From the NCBI RefSeq assembly GCF_900103845.1, contig NZ_FNIJ01000003.1, forward strand, positions 248,001 to 312,000: 64,000 nt of DNA, read 5' to 3'. A program made the position numbers and the translations under genes. The notes under the pieces were generated by a model, which saw nothing but the letters and a program-made list of their open reading frames with translations, did not search any database and was not told the origin of the DNA. This stretch comes from Pseudomonas jinjuensis (lineage in GTDB: Bacteria; Pseudomonadota; Gammaproteobacteria; Pseudomonadales; Pseudomonadaceae). Positions 54,306 to 64,000 of this stretch are shown one piece after another. Each line of letters begins with the position of its first letter. The first letter of the stretch is position 1.

Positions 54306-55469
54306 ATGCGCCAAGCCATCCTCGATCAGCCTGATACGCCCGAGCGCCGGCCGGCCCGGCTGGCGCTGCAGGCATTGCCCTGGCTCGCCGTCGCCGGCCT
54401 CGCCTGGCTGGACGTACCGCTCTGGGGGCTGTTGCCGCTGGGTTGCGCGGCCAGCCTGTGGCTCGCCAGCCGCACGCCGCGCAGCGAAGCGGCGGCACCG
54501 GCACAAGCCAGCCCTTCCCCGCCGCAATGGCAGCCCCTGCAGCACGGCCTGCAGCAACACCTCGCCACCCTCGACGGCCACGCCCGGCAGATGGAAGGCC
54601 TGCTGCAACACGCGATCGGCCAGCTCACTGCCAGCTTCCACAGCCTCGCCGAGCGCGTCGACACCCAGCGCGGGCTGTCCCATTCGCTGATCGAGCGCTA
54701 CGCCGGCCGCGGCCACATCGACGGCGCGGTGAATTTCCAGGAGTTCATCCAGGCCACCCAGGAAACCCTCGGGCTGTTCGTCGAAGCCAGCCTGGAAACC
54801 AGCCGCACCTCCCGGCAACTGGTCGAGCGGATGGACCGGGTGACGCAGAAAATCGGTGAAATCCTGCAATCCACCGAGGATATGGACGCCATCGCCAAGC
54901 AGACCAACCTGCTCGCGCTGAACGCCGCGATCGAGGCCGCGCGCGCCGGGGAAAGCGGTCGCGGCTTCGCCGTGGTGGCCGACGAGGTGCGCGCCCTGTC
55001 GAACCGTTCGACGCAGTTCTCCGCCGCCATCCGCCAGCACGTCGACGTGGTCTACCGCGAGATCCGCGACGCCGAGGGCGCCATCACCCAGCTCGCCGAG
55101 CAGGACATGTCCTTCGCCCTGGATTCGCGGCAGAAGGTGCAGCGCATGCTCGACGACCTCGACGCGCTCAACCGCCACACCCTGACGGTCGTCCATGAGC
55201 TGGACCGCATCGCCCTGGAGGTCGGCGACGGCGTCAACGACGCGGTCACCGCCCTGCAGTTCCAGGACATGAGCAGCCAGCTGCTCGGCCAGATCGGCAA
55301 GCACAGCGCCCGCCTCGGCGCCTTCGCCGGCGCCCTCGGCCAGCTCGACGAGCGGCCGGCGCAGCACTGGCCGGAGCACCTGCAGCGGCAGGCCGAGGAA
55401 CTCGCCCGGCCGGTGGGCAACCCGGTCAGCCAGACCAGCGTCAGCGCCGGCGCGGTGGAGCTGTTCTGA
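54306..55469 (+). CDS. Chemoreceptor-like protein without a sensor domain, first gene of the che2 cluster
   Basis: 387 residues from ATG 54306 (ATG 54240 is an alternative). Two closely spaced membrane helices (about 19-57) with almost no periplasmic loop, then a cytoplasmic coiled-coil domain with the receptor tip [19 protein letters not shown] near residue 200. After the tip come V-V-A-D-E-V-R-A-L and an [10 protein letters not shown] segment typical of receptors that act on phosphatase/kinase partners. It lies 137 bp upstream of cheY; PAO1 has the receptor PA0180 (CttP/McpA) here, but direct orthology is not certain. Confidence 0.8.
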   Translation: MRQAILDQPDTPERRPARLALQALPWLAVAGLAWLDVPLWGLLPLGCAASLWLASRTPRSEAAAPAQASPSPPQWQPLQHGLQQHLATLDGHARQMEGLLQHAIGQLTASFHSLAERVDTQRGLSHSLIERYAGRGHIDGAVNFQEFIQATQETLGLFVEASLETSRTSRQLVERMDRVTQKIGEILQSTEDMDAIAKQTNLLALNAAIEAARAGESGRGFAVVADEVRALSNRSTQFSAAIRQHVDVVYREIRDAEGAITQLAEQDMSFALDSRQKVQRMLDDLDALNRHTLTVVHELDRIALEVGDGVNDAVTALQFQDMSSQLLGQIGKHSARLGAFAGALGQLDERPAQHWPEHLQRQAEELARPVGNPVSQTSVSAGAVELF

Positions 55470-55606
55470 GCCGGTTGGGACGCATTTCACAGCTCGCCAG
55501 TGAAATGGCGCCAGGAAATTGAACATTTCGCGGGCGGCTTCTACGATGATAGCCATAAGCTATCACCATGCCGGACGACAGCACCTCCAGCGGAGATTAG
55601 AGAACG

Positions 55607-55972
55607 ATGGGAAAGCAGATTCTGATCGTCGATGACTCGGCATCGATCCGGCAGATGCTCAGCTTCACGCTGAAGTCCGCCGGCTACGAGGTGGACGAGG
55701 CGGTGGACGGCCGCGACGGCCTCGGCAAGGCGCAGCGCAAGAACTACCAGCTGGTGTTCACCGACCAGAACATGCCGAACATGGACGGCCTGTCGCTGAT
55801 CCGCAGCCTGCGCGAGCTGCCCACCTACCGCGGCGTGCCGATCCTGATGCTGACCACCGAGTCCAGCGACGCCATGAAGCAGCAGGGCCGCAGCGCCGGC
55901 GCCAGCGGCTGGCTGGTGAAGCCGTTCGACCCGCCGAAGCTGCTGGAAGTCGCCCGCAAGGTCCTGCCCTGA
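55607..55972 (+). CDS. cheY: Response regulator CheY of the che2 cluster
   Basis: 121 residues, a stand-alone receiver. Acid pocket D9-D10, phosphorylation site Asp53 in F-T-D-Q-N-M-P, Thr83 and Lys105 in V-K-P-F. It receives phosphate from CheA of this cluster. The ATG follows AGAGAACG; it is 10 bp upstream of cheA in one operon. In P. aeruginosa the che2 pathway is not the main swimming pathway, so the output may not be the flagellar motor. Confidence 0.92.
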   Translation: MGKQILIVDDSASIRQMLSFTLKSAGYEVDEAVDGRDGLGKAQRKNYQLVFTDQNMPNMDGLSLIRSLRELPTYRGVPILMLTTESSDAMKQQGRSAGASGWLVKPFDPPKLLEVARKVLP

Positions 55973-55982
55973 GGGTGGCGCC

Positions 55983-57734
55983 ATGAACATCGACATGGAG
56001 CAATTCCGCAGGGTGTTCTTCGAGGAAACCGAAGAGCACCTGGCCAGCCTCGAACTGCTGCTGATCGGCCTCGACCTGGAGCGGCCGGAGGCGGAAGCCC
56101 TCAACGGCATCTTCCGCGCCGCGCACTCGATCAAGGGCTCCAGCGGCATGTTCGGCTACGACGACCTGAGCGCCGTCACCCACGAACTGGAGACCCTGCT
56201 CGACCGCATCCGCTGCGGCCGCATGCGCCTGAATGCGGAAATGGTCGCGCTGTTCCTCGAGACCCGCGACCTGCTGCAGCGCCTGCTCGACGCCCACCGC
56301 GAACAGCGCCCCGACCCGACCCTGCCGGTGCAGGCGACCCTCGACGGCCTGCGCGCCTGGCTGGAGCAGCCGCAGGACGACGGCTTCGGTTTCTTCGACG
56401 AGGCGCCCGGCGCGCCGGCGGCAACGCAGGACGAGGACTTCGGCTTCTTCGACGACGCCCCCGGCAGCCCGGTGCCCGCCGCCGTCGCCACGCCGGAGAA
56501 GACGGACAAGGCATCGGTGAAAACCGTCGCCCGCACCGAGGCCGAATCCAGCTCGATCCGCGTCGGCGTGGAGAAGATCGACAGCCTGATCAACCTGGTC
56601 GGCGAGCTGGTGATCACCCAGGCCATGCTCGGCCAGCTCGGCGCGGAACTCGACCCGGCCCTGCACGAGCGCCTGCAGCAGGCCCTCGCCCAGCTCGAAC
56701 ACAACACCCGCGACCTGCAGGAGTCGGTGATGTCGATCCGCATGCTGCCGGTCGGCTTCATCTTCAGCCGCTTCCCGCGGCTGGTGCACGACGTCTCCGC
56801 GCGGCTCGGCAAGCAGGTCGAGCTGCAGCTGCACGGCGAGCACACCGAGCTGGACAAGAGCGTCATCGAGAAGCTCGGCGACCCGCTCACCCACATCGTG
56901 CGCAACGCCATCGACCACGGCATCGAGACGCCCGCCGAGCGCCTCGCCGCCGGCAAGCCGGCCAGCGGCACGCTGCGCCTGGCGGCCAGCCACCAGGGCG
57001 GCAGCATCATGCTGGAAATCTCCGACGACGGCCGCGGCCTGTCGCGCCAGCGCATCCTCGCCAAGGCCCGCGAGCAGGGCCTGCCGGCGCACGACGGGAT
57101 GAGCGACGCCGAGGTCTGGCAGCTGGTCTTCCTGCCCGGCTTCTCCACCGCCGAGACGGTCACCGAGCTGTCCGGGCGCGGCGTCGGCATGGACGTGGTC
57201 AAGCGCAACATCCAGACCATGGGCGGGCGCATCGACATCGATTCGGCGCCAGGTATGGGCACGCGCATCGCCATCCGCCTGCCGCTGACCCTGGCGATCC
57301 TCGACGGCCTGATCGTCGCCGTCGGCGGCGTCGCCTACGTCATCCCGCTGACCTACATCGTCGAGTCGCTGCAGGCCCGCGCCGAGGACGTGCGCAGCCT
57401 GGCCGGCAACGACGCGGCGCTGGTCCGCGTGCGCGGCGAGTACCTGCCGCTGTTCTCCCTGCACGCGCTGCTCGGCCTGCCCGGCGAGGCGCTGCCGCCG
57501 GAGCGGGCCATCGCGGTGATCCTCGAATCCGAGGGGCGCACCTTCGCCCTGCAGGTGGACGAGCTGGTCGGCCAGCAGCAGGTGGTGATCAAGAGCCTGG
57601 AACAGAACTACCGGCGGATCGAAGGAATCGCCGGCGCCACCATCATGGGCGACGGCAGCGTCGCCCTGATCCTCGATGTCGACGCCCTGCCGCGGCTCGC
57701 GGCCCAAGGAGCAACCCTGGATGAGTGCCACTGA
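55983..57734 (+). CDS. cheA: Chemotaxis histidine kinase CheA of the che2 cluster
   Basis: 583 residues. HPt domain (1-110) with phospho-accepting His48 in A-A-H-S-I-K-G. There is no folded P2; instead a linker (about 125-180) carries two copies of an acidic-aromatic motif, [11 protein letters not shown] and [12 protein letters not shown]3 dimer helices (about 185-250), the kinase domain with N-box [11 protein letters not shown]1 D-D-G-R-G-L and G2 G-R-G-V-G-M-D, and a CheW-like P5 domain (about 435-575) follow. The end overlaps cheW by 14 bp. Confidence 0.93.
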   Translation: MNIDMEQFRRVFFEETEEHLASLELLLIGLDLERPEAEALNGIFRAAHSIKGSSGMFGYDDLSAVTHELETLLDRIRCGRMRLNAEMVALFLETRDLLQRLLDAHREQRPDPTLPVQATLDGLRAWLEQPQDDGFGFFDEAPGAPAATQDEDFGFFDDAPGSPVPAAVATPEKTDKASVKTVARTEAESSSIRVGVEKIDSLINLVGELVITQAMLGQLGAELDPALHERLQQALAQLEHNTRDLQESVMSIRMLPVGFIFSRFPRLVHDVSARLGKQVELQLHGEHTELDKSVIEKLGDPLTHIVRNAIDHGIETPAERLAAGKPASGTLRLAASHQGGSIMLEISDDGRGLSRQRILAKAREQGLPAHDGMSDAEVWQLVFLPGFSTAETVTELSGRGVGMDVVKRNIQTMGGRIDIDSAPGMGTRIAIRLPLTLAILDGLIVAVGGVAYVIPLTYIVESLQARAEDVRSLAGNDAALVRVRGEYLPLFSLHALLGLPGEALPPERAIAVILESEGRTFALQVDELVGQQQVVIKSLEQNYRRIEGIAGATIMGDGSVALILDVDALPRLAAQGATLDECH

Positions 57735-58206
57735 AGCAGGCCAGGCGGGCAGCCTGGCGCAGGAATACCTGACCTTCACCCTCGGCGACGAGGAGTACGC
57801 CATCGACATCCTGCGCGTGCAGGAAATCCGCGGCTACGACCGGGTCACCGCGATCGCCAACGCGCCGCCGTTCATCAAGGGCGTGATCAACCTGCGCGGC
57901 GCCATCGTGCCCATCGTCGACCTGCGGGTGAAGTTCAACCTGGCGGACGTCAGCTACGACCAGTTCACCGTGGTCATCATCCTCAACGTCGGCCGGCGCA
58001 TCATCGGCGCGGTGGTGGACTCGGTGTCCGACGTGATCGCCCTCGCCGCCGACGAGATCCGCCCGCGCCCGGAATTCGGCGCCAGCTTCGACACCGAATA
58101 CCTGCTGGGCCTGGCCACCGCCGGCGAACGCATGCTGATCCTGGTGGATATCGAGAAGCTCATGAGCAGCCGCGAGATGGCGCTGGTCGAGGCAGCCGCG
58201 GCCTGA
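57721..58206 (+). CDS. cheW: Chemotaxis coupling protein CheW of the che2 cluster
   Basis: 161 residues from ATG 57721, inside the last codons of cheA. Tandem SH3-like CheW fold with [28 protein letters not shown] and V-P-I-V-D-L-R. It links the soluble receptor Aer2 to CheA. A cytoplasmic scaffold without catalytic residues. Confidence 0.93.
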   Translation: MSATEAGQAGSLAQEYLTFTLGDEEYAIDILRVQEIRGYDRVTAIANAPPFIKGVINLRGAIVPIVDLRVKFNLADVSYDQFTVVIILNVGRRIIGAVVDSVSDVIALAADEIRPRPEFGASFDTEYLLGLATAGERMLILVDIEKLMSSREMALVEAAAA

Positions 58207-58264
58207 TCGCCGATAACAACGAATAAGAACGTCCAGAAAGCCAACCGTGCAGGGGATAAGAAGA

Positions 58265-60292
58265 ATGGGCCTGTTCAACGCAAACGCGGTGGCGCAGCAG
58301 CGCGCCGACCGGATCGACGCGATCCTTCGTTCGATGCTCGACGGCAATCTCGACAGCCCGGTCGGCGACGCGCCGGCGCCCGGCTACGAGAGCCTCTACG
58401 CCAACCTGCGCAGCATGCAGGGCCTGCTGCGCCAGCAGCGCGACGAGTTCCGCCAGGCCGAGGCGCTGGAAGCCGCGCTGGAGGAGATGACCCGCCAGCA
58501 CGAGGCCGGCTGGATCGACGAGGCGATCCCGGCGGAGCGCTTCGCCGACCGCCCGGCGCGCATCGCCCGCGGCATCAACGAACTGGTCGCCGCGCACATC
58601 GCGGTGAAGATGAAGGTGGTGGAGGTGGTCACCGCCTACGGCAAGGGCGACTTCAGCGTGTCGATGGAGCGCCTGCCGGGCCGCAAGGCGCAGATCACCG
58701 AGGCCATCGACGCCGTGCGCGACGGCCTCAGGACGGCGGCCGAAGCGGCGCAGGCGGCGCGCGTCACCGCCGACTACAACGCGCGGATCAAGAGCGCGCT
58801 GGACAACGTATCGGCCAACGTGATGATCGCCGACAACGACCTCGAAATCATCTACATGAACCGCACCGTCAGCGAGATGCTGAGCCGCGCCGAGGCGGAC
58901 ATCCGCAAGCAGCTGCCGGCCTTCGACGCCAGCCGGCTGATGGGCGCCAACATCGACATGTTCCACAAGAACCCGGCGCACCAGCGGCAGATGCTCGGCC
59001 GCCTGACCGGCGTGCACCGCGCCGAGCTGAGCCTCGGCGGCCGGCGCTTCGGGCTGGACGTGGTGCCGGTGTTCAACGATGCCGGCGAACGCCTCGGCTC
59101 GGCCGTGCAGTGGACCGACCGCACCGAGGAATACCGCACCGAGCAGGAAGTCTCGCAGCTGGTGGAAGCCGCCGCCGCCGGCGACTTCAGCAAGCGCATC
59201 GCCCAGGACAACAAGGACGGCTTCTTCCTCAAGCTGGCCACCGGCCTGAATTCCCTGGTGGACACCGCCGACCGCGGCCTCAGGGACGTCTCGCGGATGC
59301 TCGGCGCGCTGGCCCAGGGCGACCTCACCCAGCGCATCGAGGCCGACTACCAGGGCACCTTCGGCGAGCTCAAGGACTTCGCCAACGAGACCGCGCAGAG
59401 CCTGTCGCGCATGCTCGGGCAGATCCGCGAGGCCGCCGACACCATCGGCACCGCCGCCAGCGAGATCGCCAGCGGCAACGCCGAGCTGTCCACCCGCACC
59501 GAGCAGCAGGCCTCCAGCCTGGAGGAAACCGCATCGAGCATGGAGGAGCTGACCGGCACGGTGAAGCTCAACGCGGAGAACGCGCGGCAGGCCAACTCGC
59601 TGGCCGGCAACGCCTCGGAAGTCGCCACCGAGGGCGGCAGCGTGGTGCAGAAGGTGGTCGAGACCATGTCGGCGATCAACGAGTCGGCGCGCAAGATCGC
59701 CGACATCATCGGCGTGATCGACGGCATCGCCTTCCAGACCAACATCCTCGCCCTCAACGCGGCGGTGGAAGCGGCCCGCGCGGGCGAACAGGGCCGCGGC
59801 TTCGCGGTGGTGGCCGGCGAGGTGCGCACCCTGGCGCAGCGCTCGGCGGCCGCGGCGAAGGAGATCAAGACGCTGATCTCCGACTCGGCGGACAAGGTGC
59901 AGAGCGGCAACACCCTGGTGGCCCAGGCCGGCCAGACCATGAGCGACATCGTGGTCGCGATCAGGCGCGTCACCGACATCATGGCCGAGATCGCCGCCGC
60001 CTCCGCCGAGCAGAGCGCCGGCATCGAGGAGGTCAACGGCGCGGTGTCGCAGATGGACGAGATGACCCAGCAGAACGCCGCGCTGGTCGAGGAAGCGGCG
60101 GCTTCCGCCGGGGCCCTGCAGGAGCAGGCCGGCGTGCTCGCCCAGGCGGTGGCGGTGTTCCGCCTGGATGCCCACCCGGGCGCCACGCCACTCGCCGCGC
60201 CCCGCGCCCAGCCGGCCAGCGCCTCGCGGGCGGTGCGCGGCGTGGCCAGGGCGGCGAAGGGCGGCAGGGACGAGGGCTGGGAGGAGTTCTGA
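58265..60292 (+). CDS. aer2: Soluble haem-PAS oxygen receptor Aer2 (McpB)
   Basis: 675 residues from ATG 58265; no membrane segment. N-terminal poly-HAMP region (about 1-170), a PAS domain (about 175-290), two further HAMP modules (about 295-385) and a receptor signalling domain with tip [15 protein letters not shown]. The PAS keeps His234 (M-F-H234-K) and Trp283 (V-Q-W283-T), the residue numbers known for haem ligation and O2 sensing in P. aeruginosa Aer2. The C-terminus E-G-W-E-E-F is the pentapeptide tether used by CheR2 for docking. It is therefore very likely an O2-responsive receptor of the che2 pathway. Confidence 0.92.
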   Translation: MGLFNANAVAQQRADRIDAILRSMLDGNLDSPVGDAPAPGYESLYANLRSMQGLLRQQRDEFRQAEALEAALEEMTRQHEAGWIDEAIPAERFADRPARIARGINELVAAHIAVKMKVVEVVTAYGKGDFSVSMERLPGRKAQITEAIDAVRDGLRTAAEAAQAARVTADYNARIKSALDNVSANVMIADNDLEIIYMNRTVSEMLSRAEADIRKQLPAFDASRLMGANIDMFHKNPAHQRQMLGRLTGVHRAELSLGGRRFGLDVVPVFNDAGERLGSAVQWTDRTEEYRTEQEVSQLVEAAAAGDFSKRIAQDNKDGFFLKLATGLNSLVDTADRGLRDVSRMLGALAQGDLTQRIEADYQGTFGELKDFANETAQSLSRMLGQIREAADTIGTAASEIASGNAELSTRTEQQASSLEETASSMEELTGTVKLNAENARQANSLAGNASEVATEGGSVVQKVVETMSAINESARKIADIIGVIDGIAFQTNILALNAAVEAARAGEQGRGFAVVAGEVRTLAQRSAAAAKEIKTLISDSADKVQSGNTLVAQAGQTMSDIVVAIRRVTDIMAEIAAASAEQSAGIEEVNGAVSQMDEMTQQNAALVEEAAASAGALQEQAGVLAQAVAVFRLDAHPGATPLAAPRAQPASASRAVRGVARAAKGGRDEGWEEF

Positions 60293-60319
60293 GACCCCCG
60301 CCCCGACCCTCTCCCCCCG

Positions 60320-60401
60320 ACGCAGGGCGGATGAAGCGGGACGTTTCATCCGCCGCAAAGGATGCCATGGCGGATAACGCTGGCGCGTTATTCGCCCTAC
60401 G
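60320..60401. repeat. Palindromic repeat between aer2 and cheR2
   Basis: CGCAGGGCGGATGAA (60321 on) pairs with TTCATCCGCC (60346 on), followed by GGCGGATAACGC/GCGTTATTCGCC (60370-60395) and CCCTACG. It is a decayed GTAGGGCGGAT...CGCCCTACG element, here inside the che2 operon in a 160-bp gap. Confidence 0.7.
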
Positions 60402-60452
60402 TCGAAACGGAGACGAGGGAAACCGCCACGCAGCACGCCAAGGAAAGCTCCC

Positions 60453-61295
60453 ATGCAGCCACAACTTCCCTTCCCCGGCCACGAATTCCTCTACACCCGC
60501 CGCGACTTCCAGCAGGTGCGCGAGCGGCTCTACCAGCGCACCGGCATCAATCTCTCGGAGAACAAGGACCAGTTGGTCTACAGCCGCCTGTCGCGGCGCC
60601 TGCGCAGCCTCGGGCTGGACAGCTTCGCCGGGTATTTCGCCTACCTCGAAGGGCATCCCGAGGAATGGCAGCAGTTCGTCAACGCGCTGACCACCAACCT
60701 CACCGCCTTCTTCCGCGAGCGCCACCACTTCGACAGCCTCGCCGCGCTGGCCCTCAGGCAGCTCCGCCAGCATCGCCCGCTGCGCTTCTGGTCGGCGGCG
60801 GCGAGCACTGGCGAGGAGGCCTACTCCATGGCCATGACGCTGGTGGAAACCTTCGGCAACCTCGCCCCGCCGGTGCAGATCCTCGCCTCGGACATCGACA
60901 CCCGCGTGCTGGAAAGCGCCCGCGAGGGTATCTATCCGCTGGAGCGGGTCGAGGCGCTGGACGCCGAACGGAAGAAGCGCTTCTTCCTCCGCGGCAGCGG
61001 CGACAACGCCGGCAAGGCGCGGGTGATCGAGCCGCTGCGCAGCCTGGTGGAGTTCCGCCAGATCAACCTGCTGGAGGCAGACTGGGGCATTCCCGGCGGG
61101 CTCGACGCGATCTTCTGCCGCAACGTGATGATCTACTTCGACAAGCCGACCCAGACCCGCCTGATCGAGCGCATGGTGCAGCTGCTGCGCCCGGGCGGAC
61201 TGTTCTTCGCCGGCCACTCGGAGAGCTTCGCCCACGCCGGCCACCTGCTGCGCGCGGTGGGCCGGACCACCTACGAGAAGATGACGCCGCCATGA
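60453..61295 (+). CDS. cheR2: Chemotaxis methyltransferase CheR2
   Basis: 280 residues. N-terminal four-helix domain (about 10-85) and an S-adenosylmethionine-binding domain with [16 protein letters not shown] (about 112-127), A-S-D-I-D-T and C-R-N-V-M-I-Y-F. It methylates receptor glutamates; the partner is probably Aer2, whose C-terminal W-E-E-F pentapeptide is the docking site. It is followed only 22 bp later by cheB2; the cheD gene normally between them in P. aeruginosa is absent. Confidence 0.93.
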   Translation: MQPQLPFPGHEFLYTRRDFQQVRERLYQRTGINLSENKDQLVYSRLSRRLRSLGLDSFAGYFAYLEGHPEEWQQFVNALTTNLTAFFRERHHFDSLAALALRQLRQHRPLRFWSAAASTGEEAYSMAMTLVETFGNLAPPVQILASDIDTRVLESAREGIYPLERVEALDAERKKRFFLRGSGDNAGKARVIEPLRSLVEFRQINLLEADWGIPGGLDAIFCRNVMIYFDKPTQTRLIERMVQLLRPGGLFFAGHSESFAHAGHLLRAVGRTTYEKMTPP

Positions 61296-61317
61296 GCGCC
61301 GCGCGGAGTTGAGCCGA

Positions 61318-62361
61318 ATGCCGATCAAGGTATTGGTAGTCGACGACTCCGCGCTGATCCGCAGCCTGTTGAAGGAGATCGTCCAGGCCGACCCCGAGCT
61401 GCACTGGGTCGGCGCCGCGCCGGACGCCTGGGCGGCGCGCGAGATGATCCGCCAGCACGATCCCGACGTGCTGACCCTGGACGTGGAAATGCCGCGCATG
61501 GACGGCCTGACCTTCCTCGACAAGCTGATGAAGGCGCGGCCGACGCCGGTGCTGATGATCTCCTCGCTCACCGAGCGCGGCTCCGAGGCGACCCTGCGCG
61601 CGCTGGAGCTGGGCGCGGTGGACTTCATCGCCAAGCCGCGCCTGGGCATCGTCGACGGCATGCAGGCGTTCGCCGGGGAAATCCGCGCCAGGCTCAAGGC
61701 CGCCGCCCGCGCCCGGGTCGGCCGGCGGCGTCCGCCGGGCGAGCCGCTGCACGCGCAGCCGCTGGCCGGCACCGGGAAGATCATCGCCATCGGCGCCTCC
61801 ACCGGCGGCACCGGGGCGATCCGCGAGGTGCTGCTCGGCCTGCCGCCGGACTGCCCGGGCACCGTCATCACCCTGCACATGCCGCCCGGCTTCACCCGCT
61901 CCTTCGCCGAACGCCTGGACCGCCAGACCCGCCTGCGGGTCAGCGAGGCGCGCGACGGCGACCGCATCCTGCCCGGCCACGCGCTGCTCGCCCCGGGGGA
62001 TTTCCATCTGCGGGTGGAGCGCAGCGGCGCCGACCACGTGGTGCGCCTCGACCAGGGTCCGCCGGTCAACGGCCACCGTCCGTCGGTGGACGTGATGTTC
62101 GAATCCCTCGCTCGCTGCGCCGGGCGCAACCTGCTCGCCGCCCTGCTCACCGGCATGGGCAGGGACGGCGCCCGCGGCCTGCTGGCGATCCGCGCCGCCG
62201 GCGGCCACACCATCGCCCAGGATGAAGACTCCTGCGTGGTCTACGGCATGCCCCGGGAAGCCGCGGAAATCGGCGCGGCCGGCGAAATTCTGGCGCTGGA
62301 ACGGATCGCCGGCGCGCTGCTGCGCGAGGCCCTGGGTCGCGGTGGTGGAAATCGCGTCTAG
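61318..62361 (+). CDS. cheB2: Chemotaxis methylesterase CheB2
   Basis: 347 residues from ATG 61318. Receiver domain (about 1-120) with Asp55 in T-L-D-V-E-M-P and D9/D10, then the methylesterase domain (about 158-340) with the catalytic Ser in I-G-A-S-T-G-G-T, His in L-H-M-P-P and Asp in G-M-G-R-D-G-A. It demethylates or deamidates receptors and is activated by CheA. It is the last che2 gene before siaA; a 140-bp gap follows. Confidence 0.93.
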   Translation: MPIKVLVVDDSALIRSLLKEIVQADPELHWVGAAPDAWAAREMIRQHDPDVLTLDVEMPRMDGLTFLDKLMKARPTPVLMISSLTERGSEATLRALELGAVDFIAKPRLGIVDGMQAFAGEIRARLKAAARARVGRRRPPGEPLHAQPLAGTGKIIAIGASTGGTGAIREVLLGLPPDCPGTVITLHMPPGFTRSFAERLDRQTRLRVSEARDGDRILPGHALLAPGDFHLRVERSGADHVVRLDQGPPVNGHRPSVDVMFESLARCAGRNLLAALLTGMGRDGARGLLAIRAAGGHTIAQDEDSCVVYGMPREAAEIGAAGEILALERIAGALLREALGRGGGNRV

Positions 62362-62501
62362 AATAATGTCGATAGCATGGCGCCAAAATAATGGCATTTG
62401 GACATCCAATGCATTTGCCTGCACAGTGTCCCGACTGCACAATTGCGCTTCGCAAAACAACAACCGGGACACGCCGGGCTAGGGAATCGTCGGGGAAAGC
62501 C

Positions 62502-64000
62502 ATGGCGGCAAGATGGGGGTTGCGAGGGAAATCGGTAGTGGCGCTTCTGCTGGCCTGCCTGCTGGCACTGGTGCCGGCGGTTCTGCTTGGCTGGCGGGCG
62601 ATGGAGGACATCCGCACGCACTTCGGCGTGGCCTTCGCGAAGAACTTCACCCTGCTCAACCAGCAGAAGATCCTCGCGCCGGTGATCCGCGAGCTGGCGC
62701 TGTCGCGGCGCCTGGCCGAATCCGTGATAACCCAGGACTGGCTGCTGGCGGAGAACGACCCGAAACGCCGCTCGCTGTTCTTCCGCGAGGCCGAGGGCTA
62801 CCGCGTCGACCACCACGAGTATTCCTACTTCGTCATCGTCGATGCCTCCCGCCACTACTACTACAACGACTCCAGCGCGCCGCTGTCCAACGCGCCGCGC
62901 TACACCCTGAGTCCGGACGACCCGTCGGACGCCTGGTACTTCGAGAGCCTGAAGAGCGACCAGCCGTTCAACATCAACGTCAACTACGACGCCAAGCTGA
63001 AGGTCACCAAGGTCTGGTTCAACATGCAGGTGCGCGCGGGCAACCAGAAGATCGGCCTGGCCGGCGGCGCCCTCGACCTCACCGATTTCCTCGACCAGTT
63101 CATCTCCCGCCGCGAAGCCGGCGTGACGCCGATGATCATCGACACCCTGGGCGCCATCCAGGCCCACCCGGACACCAGGATGATCGCCTACAGCTCCGGC
63201 GCCAACGGCAACGCCCAGCACCGGGTCTTCGAGCTGCTGCAGAGCGACGCCGAGCGCGAGGACCTGCGCCGGGCGATGCGCACCGCCGAGGACGCGCCGG
63301 GCGAGGTGCAGACCCTGTGGGGCACCCTGGACGGCAAGCAGCAGCTGCTGGCCCTGGCCTTCATCCCGCAGCTCAACTGGCACGTGCTCAGCGCGGTCGA
63401 CCTGCATTCCGCGCAGATCTTCGACAGCCGCTGGATCTGGCTGCTCGGCGGCACCTTCGCCGGCCTGTTGACGGTGCTGCTGCTCGGCTTCGCCTACACC
63501 GTCGACCTGCTGGTGCTGCGCCCGCTGCGCGGCCTCAAGCAGTCGGCCAAGGCGATCGCCGCGGGGCAGTACGACAACCCGCTGCCTGAGCCGCGCGGCG
63601 ACGAGATCGGCGAGCTGTCGGCGGCCTTCTCCAGCATGGCCGACAAGGTCCGCCGGCACACCGAGGACCTCGAGGACAAGGTGCGCCAGCGCACCCAGGC
63701 GCTGGAGAAGGCCAACCGCGAGATGGCCGCGGCGCAGAAGAAGATCGGCGACTCCATCGACTACGCCAGCCTGATCCAGCGCGCCATCCTCCCCGACCGC
63801 CAGCTGCAGACCTCCCTCGGCGAACACCATTTCGTCCTGTGGAAACCGCGCGACGTGGTCGGCGGCGACTTCTACATCTATCGCGAAGGCCCCGGCGACA
63901 GCCTGATCGGCGTGGTCGACTGCGCCGGCCACGGGGTTCCCGGCGCGCTGATGACCATGCTCGCCCTGGCCGCCATCGACCATGCCATCGACACCGTGCA
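62502..64000 (+). CDS. siaA: SiaA: dCache-HAMP-PP2C phosphatase (3' end outside window)
   Basis: 499 complete codons and still open at the window end. TM1 (about 11-30), a periplasmic dCache-type domain (about 35-300), TM2 (about 312-335), HAMP (about 336-390), a short coiled coil and the beginning of a PP2C-like phosphatase domain with V-V-G-G-D-F-Y and D-C-A-G-H-G-V-P-G-A-L-M. In P. aeruginosa SiaA dephosphorylates SiaC, which turns on the diguanylate cyclase SiaD and promotes aggregation. PAO1 has the same che2-siaABCD neighbourhood. The dCache domain has D-D-P-S-D-A-W-Y-F, very like the chemoreceptor at 36913. Confidence 0.9.
   Translation, partial: MAARWGLRGKSVVALLLACLLALVPAVLLGWRAMEDIRTHFGVAFAKNFTLLNQQKILAPVIRELALSRRLAESVITQDWLLAENDPKRRSLFFREAEGYRVDHHEYSYFVIVDASRHYYYNDSSAPLSNAPRYTLSPDDPSDAWYFESLKSDQPFNINVNYDAKLKVTKVWFNMQVRAGNQKIGLAGGALDLTDFLDQFISRREAGVTPMIIDTLGAIQAHPDTRMIAYSSGANGNAQHRVFELLQSDAEREDLRRAMRTAEDAPGEVQTLWGTLDGKQQLLALAFIPQLNWHVLSAVDLHSAQIFDSRWIWLLGGTFAGLLTVLLLGFAYTVDLLVLRPLRGLKQSAKAIAAGQYDNPLPEPRGDEIGELSAAFSSMADKVRRHTEDLEDKVRQRTQALEKANREMAAAQKKIGDSIDYASLIQRAILPDRQLQTSLGEHHFVLWKPRDVVGGDFYIYREGPGDSLIGVVDCAGHGVPGALMTMLALAAIDHAIDTV

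Noticed and set aside
1-64000. CRISPR arrays, tRNA or rRNA genes, prophage
   Set aside because: No regular direct-repeat/spacer series, no tRNA cloverleaf-like sequence and no phage structural genes were seen.

Overview
The window is GC-rich, tightly packed bacterial DNA. Gene order, protein families and REP-type palindromes (arms like GTAGGAGCGAGCTTGCTCGC) point to a Pseudomonas of the P. aeruginosa group, with blocks rearranged relative to PAO1. From memory of the PAO1 map (not a search): glmS-glmR resembles PA5549-5550, 4.0-23.3 kb resembles PA5487-PA5505, 27.9-31.7 kb holds a cardiolipin synthase and ahpCF, 47.2-54.1 kb resembles PA0065-PA0068 with inserts, and 54.3-64 kb resembles the che2 plus sia loci (PA0180-PA0172).

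Layout. 0-1.1 kb: low-GC accessory DNA next to the glmS/attTn7 site, with an LprI-like gene split by an internally deleted IS5-type element. 1.1-6.6 kb: glmS-glmR, a polar-type diguanylate cyclase and an EEP-fold hydrolase. 6.6-13.6 kb: dsbA, cytochrome c4, a small cytochrome c5-type protein, engB, the sRNA ErsA with a sigma-22-type promoter, polA, a DUF2782 protein and thrB. 13.9-16.7 kb: split B12-dependent ribonucleotide reductase nrdJab. 17.1-20.2 kb: znuA and zur-znuCB, divergent around a clear Zur operator. 20.2-23.3 kb: a small lipoprotein and the methionine importer metNIQ. 23.4-26.4 kb: a low-GC island with a Slam-type outer-membrane protein and its likely surface-lipoprotein cargo, the most novel system here. 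26.4-31.7 kb: ChaC, an RBBP9-like hydrolase, cardiolipin synthase and ahpCF. 32-42.9 kb: xanthine dehydrogenase xdhABC, a dCache chemoreceptor, an IMPACT protein, a RutR-like regulator, a Tsx/OmpK-like channel and an AraC regulator, together suggesting purine uptake, sensing and breakdown. 43-46.9 kb: a flavin monooxygenase / RidA / DUF1028 / ArgE-like set of unknown substrate. 47.2-54.1 kb: zinc-ribbon protein, oligopeptidase A, gamma-carbonic anhydrase, an esterase, a Fic enzyme inserted beside a truncated porin remnant, and a HAD phosphatase. 54.3-62.4 kb: a second chemotaxis system (receptor, cheY, cheA, cheW, aer2, cheR2, cheB2) lacking the expected cheD. The window ends inside siaA.

The gaps carry several dispersed palindrome families (REP, a GTAGGGTGG...CCACCCTAC family, CCCTCTCCC...GGGAGAGGG hairpins). 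One of these has been incorporated into the 3' end of xdhB. No tRNA, rRNA, CRISPR array or intact transposon was seen.
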